Assembly (NCBI GenBank): GCA_030018495.1
Contig: JASEFS010000010.1
Coordinates: 40,208-104,207 of the forward strand
Length of the DNA: 64,000 nucleotides
DNA from: Deltaproteobacteria bacterium
GTDB taxonomy: Bacteria > Desulfobacterota > Desulfobaccia > Desulfobaccales > 0-14-0-80-60-11
Direction: 5' to 3'
Positions 33,646 to 43,390 of this stretch are shown piece by piece (the first letter of the stretch is position 1; each line of letters starts with the position of its first letter). A program made the translations under genes and the position numbers. The notes below the pieces were generated by a model. The model worked only from the letters and a program-made list of their open reading frames with translations, was not told the origin of the DNA and made no database searches.

Positions 33646-36600
33646 ATGTTGTCGAACTTCTTCCTGGACCGCCCCGTCTTTGCCTGGGTTATCGCCATTA
33701 TCATGATGCTGGCGGGCGGGTTGGCGATCTACAATTTGCCCATTTCCCAGTATCCTCCCATCGCGCCTCCGTCCATCGCGATTGACGCCTTCTATCCCGG
33801 GGCCTCGGCCGAAACCGTGGAAAACAGCGTGGTCCAGATCATCGAGCAAAAGATGACCGGGTTCGACAAGCTGCTGTACATGTCCGCCAGCAGCGATGCG
33901 TCCGGCGCCGGGAGAATCGAGCTCACTTTTGCTCCGGGGACCGATCCGGATCTCGCCTGGGCCCAGGTGCAGAACAAACTCCAGCTCGCCATGGCGAGTC
34001 TGCCCGACGTGGTGCAGCGCCAAGGCGTCAAGGTCAGCAAGTCCACCCGAAACTGGCTCATCATTGTGGGCTTGACCTCAGAAGACGGCAGCATGGATGA
34101 ATACGACCTGGCGGACTACGCCCAAGCCAACATCGAGCAGGTGCTGGCCCGGGTGCCGGGTGTCGGTGAGGTGGAAACCTTCTCGCCCCAATATGCCATG
34201 CGGATCTGGATTAATCCGGATAAATTGAATGATTACCGCCTGACCGTGGAAGATGTCATCAAGGGGATCCAGGCCTACAATGTGGAGGTTTCCGCGGGCC
34301 AGTTCGGCGGAGTGCCCGCAGTCCCGGGTCAGCGTCTGAACGCCTCCATCATCGTCCAGAACCTGCTCAAGACCCCGGAGGAGTTCGCCGCCATTCCGCT
34401 GCGCATCAATCCTGACGGCTCCATCGTGCGGGTGCGCGACGTGGGCCGGACGGAACTGGGCACCGAACGCTACTCAAGTAAGGTGCTCTACAACGGCCAA
34501 CCCGGAGCCGCTTTGGCGGTCCGCCAGGCCGCCGGCGCCAATGCCCTTGATACCGCTGATGCCGTCAAGGCCAAAATGGAGGAGCTTTCCAGATACTTTC
34601 CTCCGGGCATGAAGGTCATCTATCCTTATGACACCACTCCCTTCGTCAAGGTGGCCATCAACGAGGTGGTCTGGACCCTGTTCGAAGCCATTCTGCTGGT
34701 CTTTCTGGTGATGTATGTCTTTCTGGGAAACCTCCGGGCCACCCTGGTCCCCACCCTGGCGGTGCCGGTGGTGATCCTGGGGACGTTCGCGGTCCTGGGG
34801 ATGCTCGGGTTTTCCATCAACATGCTGACCATGTTCGCCATGGTGCTGGCCATCGGCCTCCTGGTGGACGATGCCATCGTAGTGGTGGAAAACGTGGAGC
34901 GGGTCATGAGCGAGGAGGGTCTCCCGCCCAAAGAGGCCACCCGCAAGTCCATGGGAGAAATCACCAGCGCCCTGATCGGCATCGGGCTGGTGCTGGCCGC
35001 GGTGTTCGGTCCCATGGCCTTCTTCGGCGGCTCCACCGGGGTCATCTACCGCCAGTTTTCCGTGACCGTCATTGCGGCCATGCTGCTGTCGGTGGTGGTG
35101 GCCCTGATCCTGACCCCGGTGCTCTGCGCCTCGATCCTCAAGCCGGTGGGCAAGGGGCACGGGGCCGGGGAAAGCGGCTTTTTTCTGTTCCGACCCTTTT
35201 TCCGGTGGTTTAATCGGACGTTTCGGTGGACCAGGGACAAGTACCAGGCCCTGGTGGGCCGAATCCTTGCCCGGAAGCTGCGCTACCTGGTTGTTTACCT
35301 GCTGATCGTGGCGGCCCTGATATTCCTGTTTCAGCGCATGCCCACCGCCTATCTCCCGAACGAAGACCAGGGCATCATGTTCGTCCAAACCATGCTGCCC
35401 GCGGGTTCGACCCTGGAGCAGACCCAGGAAATCCAGGATCAGGTTCGCAGACATTTTCTGGAGGATGAGAAGGAAGCGGTGGCGTCGATTTTCACGGTCG
35501 CCGGCCGAGGCTTCTCCGGAGCCGGGCAGAACGTGGGGCTGGCCTTCGTCAAGCTCAGGGACTGGGACCTGCGCCCCGGCGCAAACCTGAAAGTGGACGC
35601 CCTGGTGAAACAGGCCATGGCCAAGTTCTCCAAGCTCCGCAACGCCAAGGTATTCGCCTTCCCGCCGCCCGCGGTCCTGGAGCTTGGGCGCGCCGGGGGC
35701 TTTGACTTTCAATTGCAGGACCGCAGCGGGTTGGGACACAACGCCTTGATGGCGGCTCGCAATCAGCTTCTCAGCCTGGCGGCCCAGGACCCGAGGCTGG
35801 TGCGCGTCCGCCCCAGCGGCCTGGAAGACGTAACCCAGTACCGCATCGATGTGGATTGGGAAAAGGCGGGCGCCCTGGGGGTTCCCATCAACGCCATCCA
35901 TCATACCATCTCCGCGTCCTTCGGCAGCGCTTATGTCAACGACTTCATCCAGGGAGGCAGGGTCAAACGGGTGTATGTGCAGGCCGACGCGCCCTACCGC
36001 ATGCTGCCCAAGGACCTGGAGAGGCTCTATGTCCGCAATGCCGCAGGTACGATGACGCCCTTCACCTCCTTTGCCACCGGCTATTGGTTCCAGGGGGCGC
36101 CGCTTTTGGAGCGGTTCAACAGCTTCCCGTCTTTTAACATCTGGGGTGAGCCGGCGCCTGGCAGGAGCTCCGGGGAGGCGATGCAGGCCATGGAAGAGAT
36201 CGTTCAGAAGCTCCCCAAGGGCGTCGGTTATGACTGGACCGGGATCTCCTACCAGGAGCGTATGGCCAAGGCCCAGACCGGCCTGCTCTATACCTTCTCC
36301 ATTATCGTGATTTTTCTCTGCCTCGCGGCCCTTTACGAAAGCTGGACCATTCCCATTTCCGTGATGCTGGCCTTGCCGCTCGGCGTTATCGGCGGGGTGG
36401 TGGCCTCATCCTTGCGGGGACTGCCCAATGACGTGTACTTCCAGATCGGGCTGCTCACCGTCTTGGGACTCACGACCAAAAACGCTATTTTGATCGTGCA
36501 GTTCGCCATGGCCAAGGTGGAGGAAGGCATGGGCTTGGTCGAAGCCACCCTGGAAGGGGCCAAACTGAGGCTTAGACCCATTGTCATGACCTCGCTGGCC

Positions 36601-36825
36601 TTCGGCTTCGGCGTCCTGCCCCTGGCTCTGGCCACCGGGGCCGGGGCCGGCGCGCAGATAGCCATCGGCACCGGCGTTCTGGGCGGCATGATTACCGCCA
36701 CCTTCCTGGCCATCTTCTTCATCCCCCTTTTCTTTGTGGGGGTGGTGCAATTGTTTAGCAAAAAGGAAAGGGCTCCGGAGGAAGAGCCGGTTCCGGATGC
36801 TGAGAGTCTTTCAAAGGGGCAGTGA
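33646..36825 (+). CDS. RND efflux permease, AcrB/MexB-like (HAE1)
   Basis: This proton-driven inner-membrane pump of 1059 residues has the HAE1 landmarks: [18 protein letters not shown] at the N-terminus, [29 protein letters not shown], the essential transmembrane-4 acidic pair in [18 protein letters not shown], the family segment [14 protein letters not shown] and the C-terminal [14 protein letters not shown]. It belongs to the hydrophobe/amphiphile class, so solvents, drugs or bile-like compounds are likely substrates. The start is ATG 33646 ([10 protein letters not shown]); 39 upstream in-frame codons overlap the adaptor gene in another frame. Confidence 0.94.
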   Translation: MLSNFFLDRPVFAWVIAIIMMLAGGLAIYNLPISQYPPIAPPSIAIDAFYPGASAETVENSVVQIIEQKMTGFDKLLYMSASSDASGAGRIELTFAPGTDPDLAWAQVQNKLQLAMASLPDVVQRQGVKVSKSTRNWLIIVGLTSEDGSMDEYDLADYAQANIEQVLARVPGVGEVETFSPQYAMRIWINPDKLNDYRLTVEDVIKGIQAYNVEVSAGQFGGVPAVPGQRLNASIIVQNLLKTPEEFAAIPLRINPDGSIVRVRDVGRTELGTERYSSKVLYNGQPGAALAVRQAAGANALDTADAVKAKMEELSRYFPPGMKVIYPYDTTPFVKVAINEVVWTLFEAILLVFLVMYVFLGNLRATLVPTLAVPVVILGTFAVLGMLGFSINMLTMFAMVLAIGLLVDDAIVVVENVERVMSEEGLPPKEATRKSMGEITSALIGIGLVLAAVFGPMAFFGGSTGVIYRQFSVTVIAAMLLSVVVALILTPVLCASILKPVGKGHGAGESGFFLFRPFFRWFNRTFRWTRDKYQALVGRILARKLRYLVVYLLIVAALIFLFQRMPTAYLPNEDQGIMFVQTMLPAGSTLEQTQEIQDQVRRHFLEDEKEAVASIFTVAGRGFSGAGQNVGLAFVKLRDWDLRPGANLKVDALVKQAMAKFSKLRNAKVFAFPPPAVLELGRAGGFDFQLQDRSGLGHNALMAARNQLLSLAAQDPRLVRVRPSGLEDVTQYRIDVDWEKAGALGVPINAIHHTISASFGSAYVNDFIQGGRVKRVYVQADAPYRMLPKDLERLYVRNAAGTMTPFTSFATGYWFQGAPLLERFNSFPSFNIWGEPAPGRSSGEAMQAMEEIVQKLPKGVGYDWTGISYQERMAKAQTGLLYTFSIIVIFLCLAALYESWTIPISVMLALPLGVIGGVVASSLRGLPNDVYFQIGLLTVLGLTTKNAILIVQFAMAKVEEGMGLVEATLEGAKLRLRPIVMTSLAFGFGVLPLALATGAGAGAQIAIGTGVLGGMITATFLAIFFIPLFFVGVVQLFSKKERAPEEEPVPDAESLSKGQ

Positions 36826-36826
36826 C

Positions 36827-38275
36827 ATGACCAAGAGGCTGTCTTCCTGTTTGGCGCTGTCGGTCGTTCTGCTCACCGGCTGCACCATGATCCCCAAATA
36901 CACCCGGCCCGAAGCCCCGGTTCCTGTCAACTGGCCGAGCGGCCCGGCTTATAAAGAGACCCTCGCCGCCAAAGAGGCTCCGGCTGCCGCGGACCTGCGG
37001 TGGCGGCAATTTTTCACGGATGAGCGGCTGCAAAAGATCATTGCCACGGCCCTGGAAAACAACCGTGATCTCCGGATTGCCGCGTTGAACGTGGAAAGGG
37101 CGCGCGCTCTCTATCGCATCCAGCGCGCCGAGCTTTTACCTACGGTGGATACCGGGTTCACCGCGCTCAAGCAGCGGGTCCGGATTTCCGACGGCGACCG
37201 CGGCGACGGTCTGGTCACCCTGGAGGAATACAGCGTCAATTTGGGCGTCAGTTCCTGGGAGATTGATTTTTTCGGCCGCATCCGCAGCTTGTCGAAAAGC
37301 GCCCTGGAGGAATACTTCGCCACAGAGCAGGCCCGCCGCAGTGCCCAAATATTGCTGATATCCGAAGTTGCCAACGCTTACCTGACCCTGGCCGCGGACC
37401 GGGAAAACCTCAAACTGGCTCGCTCCACCCTGGAGACCCAGCAGGCCGCTTATGATTTAATCCGACGGCGCTTTGAAGTGGGGCTCGCGCCCGAACTGGA
37501 CCTGCGCCAGGTGCAAACCAGGGTGGACGCGGCCCGGGTGGACGTCGCCCGCTTCACCGAACTGGCGGCCCAGGATGAAAACGCCCTTGACCTGCTGGCG
37601 GGCACACCGGTGCCGGCCGACCTGCTGCCGGAGGAATTGAGCGTCGTCCAGCCGCTGCCGGATGTGTCTCCCGGCACCTCCTCCGAGGTGCTGTTGAGCC
37701 GCCCTGACATTCTTCAGGCGGAGAACCTGCTCAGGGCCGCCAATGCCAATATCGGCGCGGCCCGGGCCGCTTTCTTTCCGCGCATTGCCCTCACGACCGC
37801 GGTAGGCAGCGCCAGCGGCGACCTGTCGGGCCTTTTCGCGTCCGGAACCTTCGTCTGGAATTACGCTCCCCGGGTCGTAATGCCGATTTTCGATGCCCGC
37901 ACCTGGTCGGCGCTCAAAGCTTCCAAGGTGGAACGGGAAATCGCCCTGGCGCAATACGAAAGGGCGATCCAGGTGGCTTTCCGGGAGGTGGCCGATGCCT
38001 TGGCCCGACGAGGCACCCTGGGGGACCAGATGGAGGCGCAGCAATCTTTGCTGGAGGCCACCGCCAGAGCCTATCAGCTCTCCAATGCCAGATATGAAAA
38101 AGGGATCGACATCTACCTGAACGTTCTGGACGCGCAACGCTCACTCTATGCCGCGCAACAGGGGCTCATCGCCATCCGCCTGGCGAAGCTCGCCAACCAG
38201 GTGCGGCTTTATGCGGTGCTGGGCGGGGGCGCCGACGTCGGCACCTCGCCCGCCGGGAGATATGCCGGCTTGTAA
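36827..38275 (+). CDS. Outer-membrane efflux lipoprotein, OprM/NodT-like (pump 2)
   Basis: This 482-residue TolC-family channel begins with a lipoprotein signal (LALSVVLLTGC, lipobox LTGC) and CTMIPKYTRPEAPVP. Two repeats of coiled helices follow, with VLLSRPDILQAENLLRAANANIGAARAAFFP as the conserved middle and YEKGIDIYLNVLDAQRSLYAAQQ near the end. I start at ATG 36827, one base after the permease stop and preceded by AAAGGGG. It completes the TetR-adaptor-permease-channel operon. Confidence 0.93.
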   Translation: MTKRLSSCLALSVVLLTGCTMIPKYTRPEAPVPVNWPSGPAYKETLAAKEAPAAADLRWRQFFTDERLQKIIATALENNRDLRIAALNVERARALYRIQRAELLPTVDTGFTALKQRVRISDGDRGDGLVTLEEYSVNLGVSSWEIDFFGRIRSLSKSALEEYFATEQARRSAQILLISEVANAYLTLAADRENLKLARSTLETQQAAYDLIRRRFEVGLAPELDLRQVQTRVDAARVDVARFTELAAQDENALDLLAGTPVPADLLPEELSVVQPLPDVSPGTSSEVLLSRPDILQAENLLRAANANIGAARAAFFPRIALTTAVGSASGDLSGLFASGTFVWNYAPRVVMPIFDARTWSALKASKVEREIALAQYERAIQVAFREVADALARRGTLGDQMEAQQSLLEATARAYQLSNARYEKGIDIYLNVLDAQRSLYAAQQGLIAIRLAKLANQVRLYAVLGGGADVGTSPAGRYAGL

Positions 38276-38300
38276 AAAAATTATCTGATCGGGCCGTAAG

Positions 38301-38339
38301 AAAAGGCGTGTGGCGCTGATCCTAGCGCTACACGCCTTT
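38301..38339. terminator. Terminator between the convergent pump and redox operons
   Basis: GGCGTGTGGCGCT (38305-38317) pairs with AGCGCTACACGCC (38324-38336), 13 bp with one G-U, flanked by AAAA before and TTT after. It lies between the plus-strand OprM-like gene and the minus-strand gene ending at 38413 and could serve both. Confidence 0.75.
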
Positions 38340-38412
38340 CGTTGTCCGGGAATAAAGCGCGGCAGCCTTCAAGCTTGCCGGGCTACGGTTTGATAGTCAA
38401 CTATCTGCCTGA

Positions 38413-39572
38413 TTACCTGATCTGCACATTAGCCATGGCGGAGCCGGCGATGGTGCCGTCGGGCCGTTTGGATTCCACCCTCACAATATCAGGAGTTCCA
38501 TTAGTAACAGTAACCTTCAAGCTGCCACCAGCAAGGCCGCCTTCGCCGAGAAGGACGCTGCCGCTATACCAATACGCGGTCATGGGGAGACCTAGACTGG
38601 AGGTGGCCCGGACTTCCAGTTGTCGTTTATCGGAGTTAAACCGGGCCCGGGTAATGGCCACCGTATCGGTCTCCTCTGCCGGCGGCGGAGGGGGAGCTGC
38701 CGCACCGCAAACGATGTTCGGGGTTTTGATCGGGTCTACGCCTGGGACATAAATATGCCCCCAAACTGTAAACAAGTCGGTCTGGATAAAATCGCTGCCG
38801 TTGCCGCTAAGATTGGAACCCGCGGGTCCCTGGACCCGGAAAAAATCCTGAGCGATAGTGGTGCCCAGGACCGGATCCGTAAACATTATGGGGCTGCCAA
38901 CTACCGTAGCCGGGGTCCCGTCGCCGATGCAGCCCTCAGGGGGTGCCGGATTTACCTGAAGCAGGAAAGGCCCCTGTTTGGGAGATGTCAGGATGCGCTC
39001 GAAGCCTGGCGCCTCGCTACCCGGTAAGCATGGGGTTGGGTTTAAACAATCGGGTAGGGGACCGAACCCGCCCCAGTCATAGGTGAAATTGATGCCCTCA
39101 CCGGCCACTGCAACCTCAAAGGTTTCCTGGCCCCAGGGATGGTATACCGTGTAAGTGCCCGCCACCGGGGTGTCGATGCGCATCCGGGTGCGGACAAAGA
39201 GGAACTGGTCGCCGTTCATGGGTTCTTCGGCCCCATAGGCCGCTTCCACCCCCAGATCCAGAAGGGCGCGGCCGCCGCGAATGGGCATATCGGCGGCAGC
39301 CAAGAAATAAAAGCCTTCCGCCCCGAAGCCGGTGTGCACCGAAAACGGGTTGCTGGTGATAACCGGATCAAGCACTACCGCCAGGTCCAGTTTGGTTCCG
39401 TTGGAATCCCCGATATACAGGGGAAAACCATGGCCGCCGGAAAAAGTTCCATTTGTTTCCGTGACCGTCGAGATAGGTCCTAGTTCCGTCAGATACTGCT
39501 GCCCGAAGGCCGCGGGGGCCAGGGCCAGGACCAGGACCATTGCCAGAACTACAAGTTTGTTTTTTTCTGCAT
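38413..39572 (-). CDS. Secreted protein of unknown function, start one base out of frame at an A7 tract
   Basis: I do not recognise the family. The mature part is beta-rich, with a proline stretch (GAAAPPPPPAEE) before a small C-terminal domain (TVAITRARFNSDKRQLEVRATS...). The best start is ATG 39572 with a fine RBS (GGAGAAAGGAAG), but as written it gives MQKKTNL and stops. If the A7 tract after CAG were A8, or the ribosome slipped -1, it would read MQKKNKLVVLAMVLVLALAPAAFGQ, a textbook signal peptide, and join the main frame. The only in-frame alternatives are TTG 39633, next to a terminator, and ATG 39540 inside the signal. It is the last gene of the redox block. Confidence 0.7.
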
Positions 39573-39641
39573 CTTCCTTTCTCCTGTTAAAAAGTTTTAT
39601 GGTCAGCCAGGAATCTTCCTGATTTGACTCCAAGGCCAGGT

Positions 39642-39674
39642 CAAAAATGGGTTGCCCGCCGGAACAGGCAACCC
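39642..39674 (-). terminator. Terminator of the multicopper oxidase/di-haem operon
   Basis: On the minus strand GGGTTGCC (39674-39667) pairs with GGCAACCC (39656-39649), followed by ATTTTTG. It falls directly after the di-haem gene, so the secreted-protein gene is either separately expressed or reached by read-through. Confidence 0.7.
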
Positions 39675-39683
39675 GGTCTGAGG

Positions 39684-41930
39684 TTATGGGGTGGTGTGGA
39701 AGATGAAAGAGTCCGCTCCGGCCGGCGCCAGGAAGGGTCGAAGAGGATCATCAGAAGGTCGCCCGTTTGCGCCCACCGCCGGGACCTCCACCACGATGTC
39801 GGCCAGGGTGGAGTCATTATGCCCGTTGACCACAAAGAGCTGGGGATGGTCGAAGGGCGCCTTCTCGTACTTCACCCGCTCATCGGTGAGCGCCAGCATA
39901 AAGGCCACCAGATCCTGCTGGGCTGCTTCATTGCCCTGAAGGAAGGGAATTTCGGCAATGAAGGGGTCCAGGTTGTCGATGTTGGCGGCCGGGAAGTTGC
40001 CGCCCCGAGTGTAGAAGTCCACCACCTGCATCAGGGTGGCGGCCCCGCCGTTTCTGAAGTACGGTCCGGTGAGCTCCACGTTCCTGAGCCCCGGGGTCTT
40101 TTGGGCCCCGTCCACGGCCACCCTGGTCAGGGAGCCGGGGTTGCCGGGCAAAGGATCAACGAAGGGGTCATACCAGGGAGGCAGTTTGCCCTCCTGTTTG
40201 AGGAGGCCCAGACGGGAGAATGACAGTGGATAAGGATTGCCGTTGTCCGCCGGGTTGGCCAGGATAGAGGGCAGGGTGCCGCCCCGGCCCAGGTCCTCTG
40301 CCGTGGGCCTGACCGCAATATTGTAAAAGCCGGTGTCATAGAAGGCCTCGCCTTGGGCCACGCCCATGCGCTCGACCAATCCTTCCAGGGGCAAGCCATT
40401 CAACCCCAGGATCACATCCACTGCGGCGTTGGTAAAGAGCGAGCCGCCGTGGCACTGGTTGCACCGGCCCTGGAGGAAGAAGACCTGCATGCCCCGCTGG
40501 GCCGCTTCACTTAAAGCTCCCGGGTCTCCGTCCTGGAAGCGGTCAAAGGGGGTGTCGTCGGACACCAGGGTGGTCTGATAGAGCTGCACTGACAGCGCGA
40601 AAAACAGGGCGAAATTGGCTTCCATGAGTTCGAACTGATCGGCCGCCAGGGTTTGCTCCGCAGAGACTTCCTTAACCTGGCCCTTGCCGCTGTTGAGCTT
40701 GAAGGTTCGGGGGTCCTGCTTGTCGGGCTTCTTCAGAGGCGCGTTGGAAGTGTCAAGCTGGATGACCTGCCTGGTTTGAGGGCTTCTCTGGCCGGCGGTG
40801 GCGACGGTCGGCTGGCTGGCATCCCAAAACTTGGCGTGGAAGGCAGCCCGGATCATATCTGCATAGGAGGTGAGGGTGATGCCCGGACCAGGATCTTTAG
40901 AATACGGCCCCAGCACGCTATCGTCGGGATCAACCAACTGCTTGGCCAGAGGCTCGAGGCTCAGCATCTTCTTGCCGATTTCCGCCCAGGTGCGGCCCTG
41001 CCAGGACATCTCCAGGTCGCTCACCGGGGGACCCGTGGCCTGGGAGGCCACGCTGGAGAAATCCAGCACCGGCAGGCCCCCCTCTTGGCCGTTGAGGGGC
41101 TTGTAAATTATGTTGCCGCTCTCGTTGACCCAGACGCCGGCAGTATTGTCCGCCGGGCCGAAGGGGTTTTGGCCGTTGAAGAAGTGGTTGGCCCGGCCGT
41201 TCACGAAGTTGGCGAAATTGAACACCGAGTTTATAACGCTGGGGGCGTTCACCGGCTCCACTCGCCGCACATTAGTCTGCGTCGCATTCCTGCCTTTGCC
41301 GCTGGTCACCTTGAATACCTGGTCGCTCAGGGGCGAGGCCAGGTCCACATCGCGGCCCGCCTCGACGCCTTCGAACTTGTTTAAAACCACGCCCTGGGAA
41401 GACACCACGTCATTAGTGTCCCGGGTGATTTTCGAGGCTTGCCTCTCGGGATTTTGGCGCTGATGAAACGGGAAGTCCGTGGTCTGCAACTGGTAGTTGG
41501 GCTTGAACTGTTTGAAGCCCGAGGCGCCCTTTACCGCGCTGTTGCCGAAAGCGGTGTCCCCGCCGTTCATGCCGGGGTTGAGCTGATTCTTGGACCTGGG
41601 GTCGGCGCCGGCTTTGAAATGGCAGGAGGCGCAGGCCATCATGCCGTCACTTCCCACCTGCATGTCCCAAAACAGGGCTTTGCCCAGCCGGATGGCCGCT
41701 TCTTCGTCCTTGACATACTCGGCCAGGTTGGCGGGCTTGGGCGGCGGCAAAGTCTTTAAAGACGGCGGCGGCTCATCAAAGATTATCTGCTGGATGACGA
41801 TCTGGGACCAGGCGGCCCCGGGAACGGTTGGCATTCCGGCCAGGACCAGGGCCAAGGAGACCAGCATCGGAATTGCAGTCCCCCGGCCTTTCCATTTCGT
41901 CAATTTAAGCTGTCGCTCCTTTTTTCTCAT
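39684..41930 (-). CDS. Large di-haem cytochrome c peroxidase/MauG-like protein
   Basis: The protein has a signal or anchor (AIPMLVSLALVLAGMPTVPGAAW) and two c-haem motifs, CASCH at about residues 100-104 and CNQCH at 490-494 (numbering from ATG 41930). The C-terminal half also has the family features TPGLRNVELTGPYFRNGG and MQVVDFYTRGGN. Usual bacterial CcP/MauG proteins are 330-400 residues; this one is 748, with a long insertion between the haems. The start at 41930 has GAAGGGG upstream; the 22 codons before it are spurious. Such proteins reduce H2O2 or oxidise proteins in the periplasm. Its neighbour genes are copper oxidases, which suggests one shared redox pathway. Confidence 0.88.
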   Translation of the reverse strand: MRKKERQLKLTKWKGRGTAIPMLVSLALVLAGMPTVPGAAWSQIVIQQIIFDEPPPSLKTLPPPKPANLAEYVKDEEAAIRLGKALFWDMQVGSDGMMACASCHFKAGADPRSKNQLNPGMNGGDTAFGNSAVKGASGFKQFKPNYQLQTTDFPFHQRQNPERQASKITRDTNDVVSSQGVVLNKFEGVEAGRDVDLASPLSDQVFKVTSGKGRNATQTNVRRVEPVNAPSVINSVFNFANFVNGRANHFFNGQNPFGPADNTAGVWVNESGNIIYKPLNGQEGGLPVLDFSSVASQATGPPVSDLEMSWQGRTWAEIGKKMLSLEPLAKQLVDPDDSVLGPYSKDPGPGITLTSYADMIRAAFHAKFWDASQPTVATAGQRSPQTRQVIQLDTSNAPLKKPDKQDPRTFKLNSGKGQVKEVSAEQTLAADQFELMEANFALFFALSVQLYQTTLVSDDTPFDRFQDGDPGALSEAAQRGMQVFFLQGRCNQCHGGSLFTNAAVDVILGLNGLPLEGLVERMGVAQGEAFYDTGFYNIAVRPTAEDLGRGGTLPSILANPADNGNPYPLSFSRLGLLKQEGKLPPWYDPFVDPLPGNPGSLTRVAVDGAQKTPGLRNVELTGPYFRNGGAATLMQVVDFYTRGGNFPAANIDNLDPFIAEIPFLQGNEAAQQDLVAFMLALTDERVKYEKAPFDHPQLFVVNGHNDSTLADIVVEVPAVGANGRPSDDPLRPFLAPAGADSFIFHTTP

Positions 41931-42004
41931 ATCATTATCCCCTTCGGTCAGAAATGAGTAGGCAGGGTCCGGTCCCGCCTCCTCAGGTTGTCTCATCAGC
42001 CCGC

Positions 42005-43339
42005 TCAGCGGTTGGGCCCTTCTCCTCTGCCCCTACCGCGTGCTGGTTGCACCACGTTGATAAAGGTTTCGGCGATGCCCATATTCACTTTGGTAATATG
42101 GTCCTGGAACTCCACCAGCACCCGGTGGGAGCCCACTTGAGAGCTGGTGGGCCGGATCAGGAGATCGAAGCGACGGGCCGCGGTGAGCTCGAAGGGCACC
42201 CCCGCGGGGATCTTGAAAGGTGCGGAGTACCGGGTGTAGGGGGTCTGCCCCATAACCCGGCCGTCCATGGCGATGACCTCCACGTCCAGGCCTTCGAAGG
42301 TGTAGCGGTTCAGGCTATAGGCGGCGCACAACAGCCGCACCAGAAGGGTCTGCCCGGGGGCTACGGTGGCCGGAATGGGGCTCAGGAAGGCCAGATTTTC
42401 GTCCACCTCCACGGGAAGCACATCCAGCTTCGTCCAGGGATGGGGCACCCCGCTGATGCAGAAGTACTGGGGATTGAAGTTATGCAGGCCTTTAGAGTCA
42501 AGCCGGTTCACAGATGTAAACTTCACTCCCAGATCATTGCCCTGGGCATCATTGTCGCCGTCGGGCTCGGTTTTGGGGGTTGAGAGCCATTGGTTATGGG
42601 ACAAGCCGTGCCAGACCGGATCTACGTCATCGGAGACCCAGATGGCCTCCACGTCATAGGGCACGATGTCGTTGCCCCGCCGCACGTAGCCCGGCCCGCC
42701 GAAGGCATAAGGGGCCACCAGCTCGTTGCGTCGCGGCCGCCGCCCCGCCCTCAGATTGGGGTTCTGGGGATCGATGATGAGCATACCGTACATGCCCATT
42801 TCGAAGTGAAGCACGGTGTTGCGGTGGCAATGATAGAAATAGGTCCCCGCGGCCGAAGCTAACCACTGATATTCATAACCTTCACTCCCGACTTCCATGG
42901 AGAGCTTGCCTACCCCGTCATTATGGGACGTGGGCTCCATGCCGTGCCAGTGGATGGTGTGCCGTCCGCCGATGCTGGTGTTGTGCAGGAAGCCATGGAA
43001 GATCTGCCCCTCCACCAGGCGGATGGGCTGTGAGGGGAAGCGGTACTCATTGCCAGGCTCGTTATCGTCAAAAAAACCCCAGAACTGCACCGATTCGGTG
43101 TTCACGCCGTCATTGGTCATCTCCCGGTTTTGGTTATTGACCCGGCGATTCGCGGCGGCGAACCTGGGCGTGATACCGTCGGGGAGCAGGGCGTTGGGAT
43201 CTGGCTGGATGAAATCCGGGGTGGGGATGCCCGCCCAAACCGGAGGATCGACAAACACCTTCATGTGTTCAAAAAAATCCGGGTGGTTGCCAAAATTTGC
43301 CAACTGCTTTGGATCGCGGTATATGATGGGAAGTGACAT
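42005..43339 (-). CDS. Multicopper oxidase-like protein B, with the full copper-site motifs
   Basis: The 444-residue protein has a cupredoxin domain with HTIHWHG (127-133) and FYHCHRNTVLHFEMGMYG (168-185). HCH supplies type 3 and type 1 ligands, with His178 and a Met as the other type 1 ligands. A second domain (about 200-440) lacks an HCH. I see no signal peptide (MSLPIIYRDPKQLANF...), although copper oxidases act outside the cytoplasm. The upstream gene, 51 bases away, has a Tat signal, so the two may be exported as one complex. Substrate unknown; metal (Mn, Fe) or phenol oxidation are possibilities. Confidence 0.82.
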   Translation of the reverse strand: MSLPIIYRDPKQLANFGNHPDFFEHMKVFVDPPVWAGIPTPDFIQPDPNALLPDGITPRFAAANRRVNNQNREMTNDGVNTESVQFWGFFDDNEPGNEYRFPSQPIRLVEGQIFHGFLHNTSIGGRHTIHWHGMEPTSHNDGVGKLSMEVGSEGYEYQWLASAAGTYFYHCHRNTVLHFEMGMYGMLIIDPQNPNLRAGRRPRRNELVAPYAFGGPGYVRRGNDIVPYDVEAIWVSDDVDPVWHGLSHNQWLSTPKTEPDGDNDAQGNDLGVKFTSVNRLDSKGLHNFNPQYFCISGVPHPWTKLDVLPVEVDENLAFLSPIPATVAPGQTLLVRLLCAAYSLNRYTFEGLDVEVIAMDGRVMGQTPYTRYSAPFKIPAGVPFELTAARRFDLLIRPTSSQVGSHRVLVEFQDHITKVNMGIAETFINVVQPARGRGRGEGPNR

Positions 43340-43390
43340 TTCCTTATCTCCTCTCTTACAACTATCTCAAGATCATGTTTACCTGACGTC

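Noticed and set aside
34474..35904. A 476-codon minus-strand frame inside the AcrB-like gene
   Set aside because: His/Gln/Gly-rich shadow of the permease; no start signal or family match.
39573..39633. TTG 39633 as start of the secreted protein
   Set aside because: No good RBS, next to a terminator, and the extension would put 20 or more polar residues before the signal peptide.
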